Origin: an uncultured Pelagibacteraceae bacterium
GTDB lineage: Bacteria; Pseudomonadota; Alphaproteobacteria; Pelagibacterales; Pelagibacteraceae
Direction: 5' to 3'
NCBI GenBank assembly: GCA_902631265.1
Contig: CACOXX010000009.1
Location: forward strand, 1 to 35,229
Length of the DNA: 35,229 nucleotides
In this document: positions 33,499 through 35,229 of the stretch, one piece after another
How positions within the stretch are numbered: position 1 is the stretch's first letter
How the letters are laid out: every line of letters starts with the position of its first letter
Made by a program: the position numbers and the translations under genes
The notes under the pieces: generated by a model
What the model was told of the DNA's origin: nothing
The model's database searches: none
Seen by the model: only the letters and a program-made list of their open reading frames with translations

Positions 33499-34689
33499 AT
33501 GAGTACAGAAAATAATTCAGATAAATTATATAACGATTCAATTAAAATCCTCTCTGATTTAATAGGTTTTAAAACTATTTCAGGTGAAGATAATAACTCA
33601 ATAATAAATTACTGTGAAAAAATTTTAGGTGACGCCGGTGCATCATCATTTAAAGTATTCGATAATGATAAAAAAAGGGTAAACCTATTTTCAACCTTAA
33701 AATCAAAAAAAAAGAATGGAAAAAAATCTATAATTTTTTCAGGTCATACTGATGTGGTACCTGTAACAAAAAGTTGGTCAACTGATCCTTTTAAAGCAAC
33801 AATCAAGGATGATAAATTATTTGGAAGAGGATCGTGTGATATGAAGGGTTTTTTGGCTTGTGTGTTAGCCTATGCGCCAGTATTTTCCTCCGAAAAATTA
33901 GATCGAGATATCCATTTTTCTTTTACTTTTGATGAAGAAACAGCGTGCCAAGGAGCACCCCTTTTAATAGATGAATTAAAAAAAAGAAATATAAAAGATT
34001 CTTTGTGTATTGTTGGAGAGCCAACTAATATGAAAATAATTGATGCTCATAAAGGTTGTTACGAATACACGACACATTTTTATGGTCTTGCTGGTCATGG
34101 TTCACAGCCTGACAAAGGAGTTAATGCAGTAGAATATGCCTCGAAATTTATTCAAAAACTTATGCAATTAAGAGAAGTTTTAAAAAAAAGAAAACCTAAA
34201 AATTCTGTATTTAACCCACCATATACCACTTTACAAATTGGAGGTATTTCTGGGGGAATTGCGAGGAATGTAATAGCTGACAAATGTAAAGTTGATTGGG
34301 AATTAAGACCTGTTGTAAAAGAAGATGGGGTCTTTATTAATAACGAAATAGATAAATTTGTAAAAACAGAATTACTTCCAGAAATGCAAAAGATCTATCC
34401 AAAATCTGAGATACGAAAGGAAGTAATCGGAGAAATTATAGGGTTCAATAGAGAAAAAAATTCTGAGGCTTGTGAGTTAGTATCAAGCATTACTGGAGAT
34501 AATTCACGCGAAGTTGTGTCTTTTGGTACAGAGGCAGGGCTTTTTCAAGAAATTGGAATTAGCACAGTTGTTTGTGGACCTGGATCAATTGAACAAGCAC
34601 ATAAAGTTGATGAATTTATTCAGTTAGAAGAATTAAAAAAATGTCTTAAGTTTTTGGATGGTGTTAAAGAAAAATCAAAATTTAATTAG
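33499..34689 (+). CDS. argE: Acetylornithine deacetylase
   Basis: ArgE removes the acetyl group of N-acetylornithine in arginine synthesis. The 396-residue M20 peptidase-fold protein has the metal ligands in SGHTDVVPV (H83, with D85), GRGSCDMKGF (D114) and DEETACQGAP (E146 or E147), then GEPTNMKIIDAHKG and the dimer domain, and ends near GPGSIEQAHKVDEF. This spacing is typical of ArgE rather than DapE. No other arg gene is nearby. Its stop overlaps the stop of the convergent aldehyde dehydrogenase gene by eight bases. Confidence 0.9.
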   Translation: MSTENNSDKLYNDSIKILSDLIGFKTISGEDNNSIINYCEKILGDAGASSFKVFDNDKKRVNLFSTLKSKKKNGKKSIIFSGHTDVVPVTKSWSTDPFKATIKDDKLFGRGSCDMKGFLACVLAYAPVFSSEKLDRDIHFSFTFDEETACQGAPLLIDELKKRNIKDSLCIVGEPTNMKIIDAHKGCYEYTTHFYGLAGHGSQPDKGVNAVEYASKFIQKLMQLREVLKKRKPKNSVFNPPYTTLQIGGISGGIARNVIADKCKVDWELRPVVKEDGVFINNEIDKFVKTELLPEMQKIYPKSEIRKEVIGEIIGFNREKNSEACELVSSITGDNSREVVSFGTEAGLFQEIGISTVVCGPGSIEQAHKVDEFIQLEELKKCLKFLDGVKEKSKFN

Positions 34690-35229
34690 CCCAACCACCT
34701 ACTGATTTAACTTCTAAAAATTCCAATAAGCCTTCTTTTCCTGCTTCACGACCTATACCAGAGTGTTTGAACCCACCAAAAGGTGCATCAACCGCTATAC
34801 CAGCTCCGTTAACATCTACCATTCCAGATCTAAGTTTTCTTGCGACTCTATTGGCTTTTTCTTTATCTTTAGTTTGAATGTAATTAGTTAGACCGTAATC
34901 AGTATCATTTGCAATACTTATTGCCTCTTCCTCGTTTTCGAAAGGTATAATTGAAAGCACAGGACCAAAAATTTCAGTTCTTGCAATTTCCATTTGATTA
35001 TTAACATCAGCAAATGCCGTAGGTTTAACAAAGTAACCTTTATCTATTCCATCAGGTTTTCCCACTCCCCCTGCAACAAGTTTAGCACCTTCATCAATAC
35101 CTTTTTGAATAAGTGATTGTATTTTTTTGTATTGTACTTCAGATACTACTGGACCGATGTGCTCCCCTTCTTTTTTAGGATCTCCAACTTTCATAGTATT
35201 TGCAAATTTTTTTACTCTTTCAACCGCCT
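34682..35229 (-). CDS. Aldehyde dehydrogenase, C-terminal part
   Basis: The frame is open to the window edge, so the gene starts beyond base 35229 and only about 182 C-terminal residues are seen. EIARTEIFGPVLSIIPFENEEEAI, ANDTDYGLTNYI and DAPFGGFKHSGIGREAGKEG are the classic ALDH C-terminal motifs. The catalytic cysteine region lies outside the window. The substrate, whether succinate semialdehyde, betaine aldehyde or another, cannot be told from this part. An internal ATG at 35194 is not the start, because AVERVKKFANT is in frame upstream. Confidence 0.92.
   Translation of the reverse strand, partial: AVERVKKFANTMKVGDPKKEGEHIGPVVSEVQYKKIQSLIQKGIDEGAKLVAGGVGKPDGIDKGYFVKPTAFADVNNQMEIARTEIFGPVLSIIPFENEEEAISIANDTDYGLTNYIQTKDKEKANRVARKLRSGMVDVNGAGIAVDAPFGGFKHSGIGREAGKEGLLEFLEVKSVGGWAN

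Noticed and set aside
1-35229. tRNA, rRNA, CRISPR, insertion sequences or prophage remnants
   Set aside because: All gaps are under about 100 bases; no cloverleaf, repeat-spacer series, transposase or terminal inverted repeats were seen.

Overview
The window looks like a piece of a streamlined marine alphaproteobacterial chromosome, most likely SAR11 (Candidatus Pelagibacter or a close relative). Reasons: the DNA is very AT-rich, genes abut or overlap by 1, 4 or 8 bases, even convergent genes share stop codons, and the gene content is heavy in folate-linked one-carbon metabolism. This assignment is inference from content and composition; no rRNA or other taxonomic marker is present. No tRNA, rRNA, CRISPR array, insertion sequence or prophage gene was seen. 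No stretch longer than about 100 bases lacks a gene, so there are no unexplained gaps over 300 bases.

Layout. 1-842 (minus): folE and the start of an AcuI/YhdH-type reductase gene. 885-1761 (plus): hisI and a DUF2237 gene. 1762-8234 (minus): a four-gene run made of a dimethylglycine/sarcosine dehydrogenase-like enzyme, etfB, etfA and ETF:ubiquinone oxidoreductase, preceded by two small envelope proteins. 8283-8753 (plus): a hotdog thioesterase. 8754-12570 (minus): seven tightly packed genes for a methyltransferase, a CysC-like kinase, an HxGH nucleotidyltransferase, an ECHDC3-like crotonase, a CoA-binding protein, an exported MsrA and a quinone reductase. 12648-14829 (plus): a divergent MTHFR-like protein and a DmdA/GcvT-like protein with a lysine-rich tail, ending in the only convincing intrinsic terminator. 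14884-15534 (plus): a 34-residue membrane peptide and a YIP1-like protein. 15531-18910 (minus): a four-gene overlapping cassette of unknown function (degenerate M19 dipeptidase homologue, 553-residue orphan, DUF3726 protein, 49-residue zinc ribbon). 18959-22004 (plus): purE, purK, an exported metallo-beta-lactamase-fold hydrolase and a GNAT protein. 22015-23127 (minus): an unusual methyltransferase-like protein. 23223-24911 (plus): fhs. 24913-25929 (minus): gpsA. 26009-27596 (plus): a diaminopropionate ammonia-lyase-like enzyme and a conserved protein of unknown function. 27593-33038 (minus): acnA, yfgM-like, bamB-like, cupin and yjbQ. 33130-33471 (minus): csaA. 33499-34689 (plus): argE. 34682-35229 (minus): the C-terminal part of an aldehyde dehydrogenase.

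How the genes work together. Several modules handle C1 units. FolE starts pterin/folate synthesis. The DMGDH-like enzyme strips a methyl group from an N-methylated glycine, and its electrons would pass through EtfAB and ETF-QO to ubiquinone. The DmdA/GcvT-like protein probably moves a methyl group to tetrahydrofolate, and its MTHFR-like partner could oxidise it. Fhs connects formate to 10-formyl-THF, and PurE/PurK belong to a pathway that consumes formyl-THF. The best candidates for undescribed biology are the 15531-18910 cassette, the kinase/nucleotidyltransferase/methyltransferase trio at 11149-12570, and the MTHFR-like/DmdA-like pair at 12648-14829.
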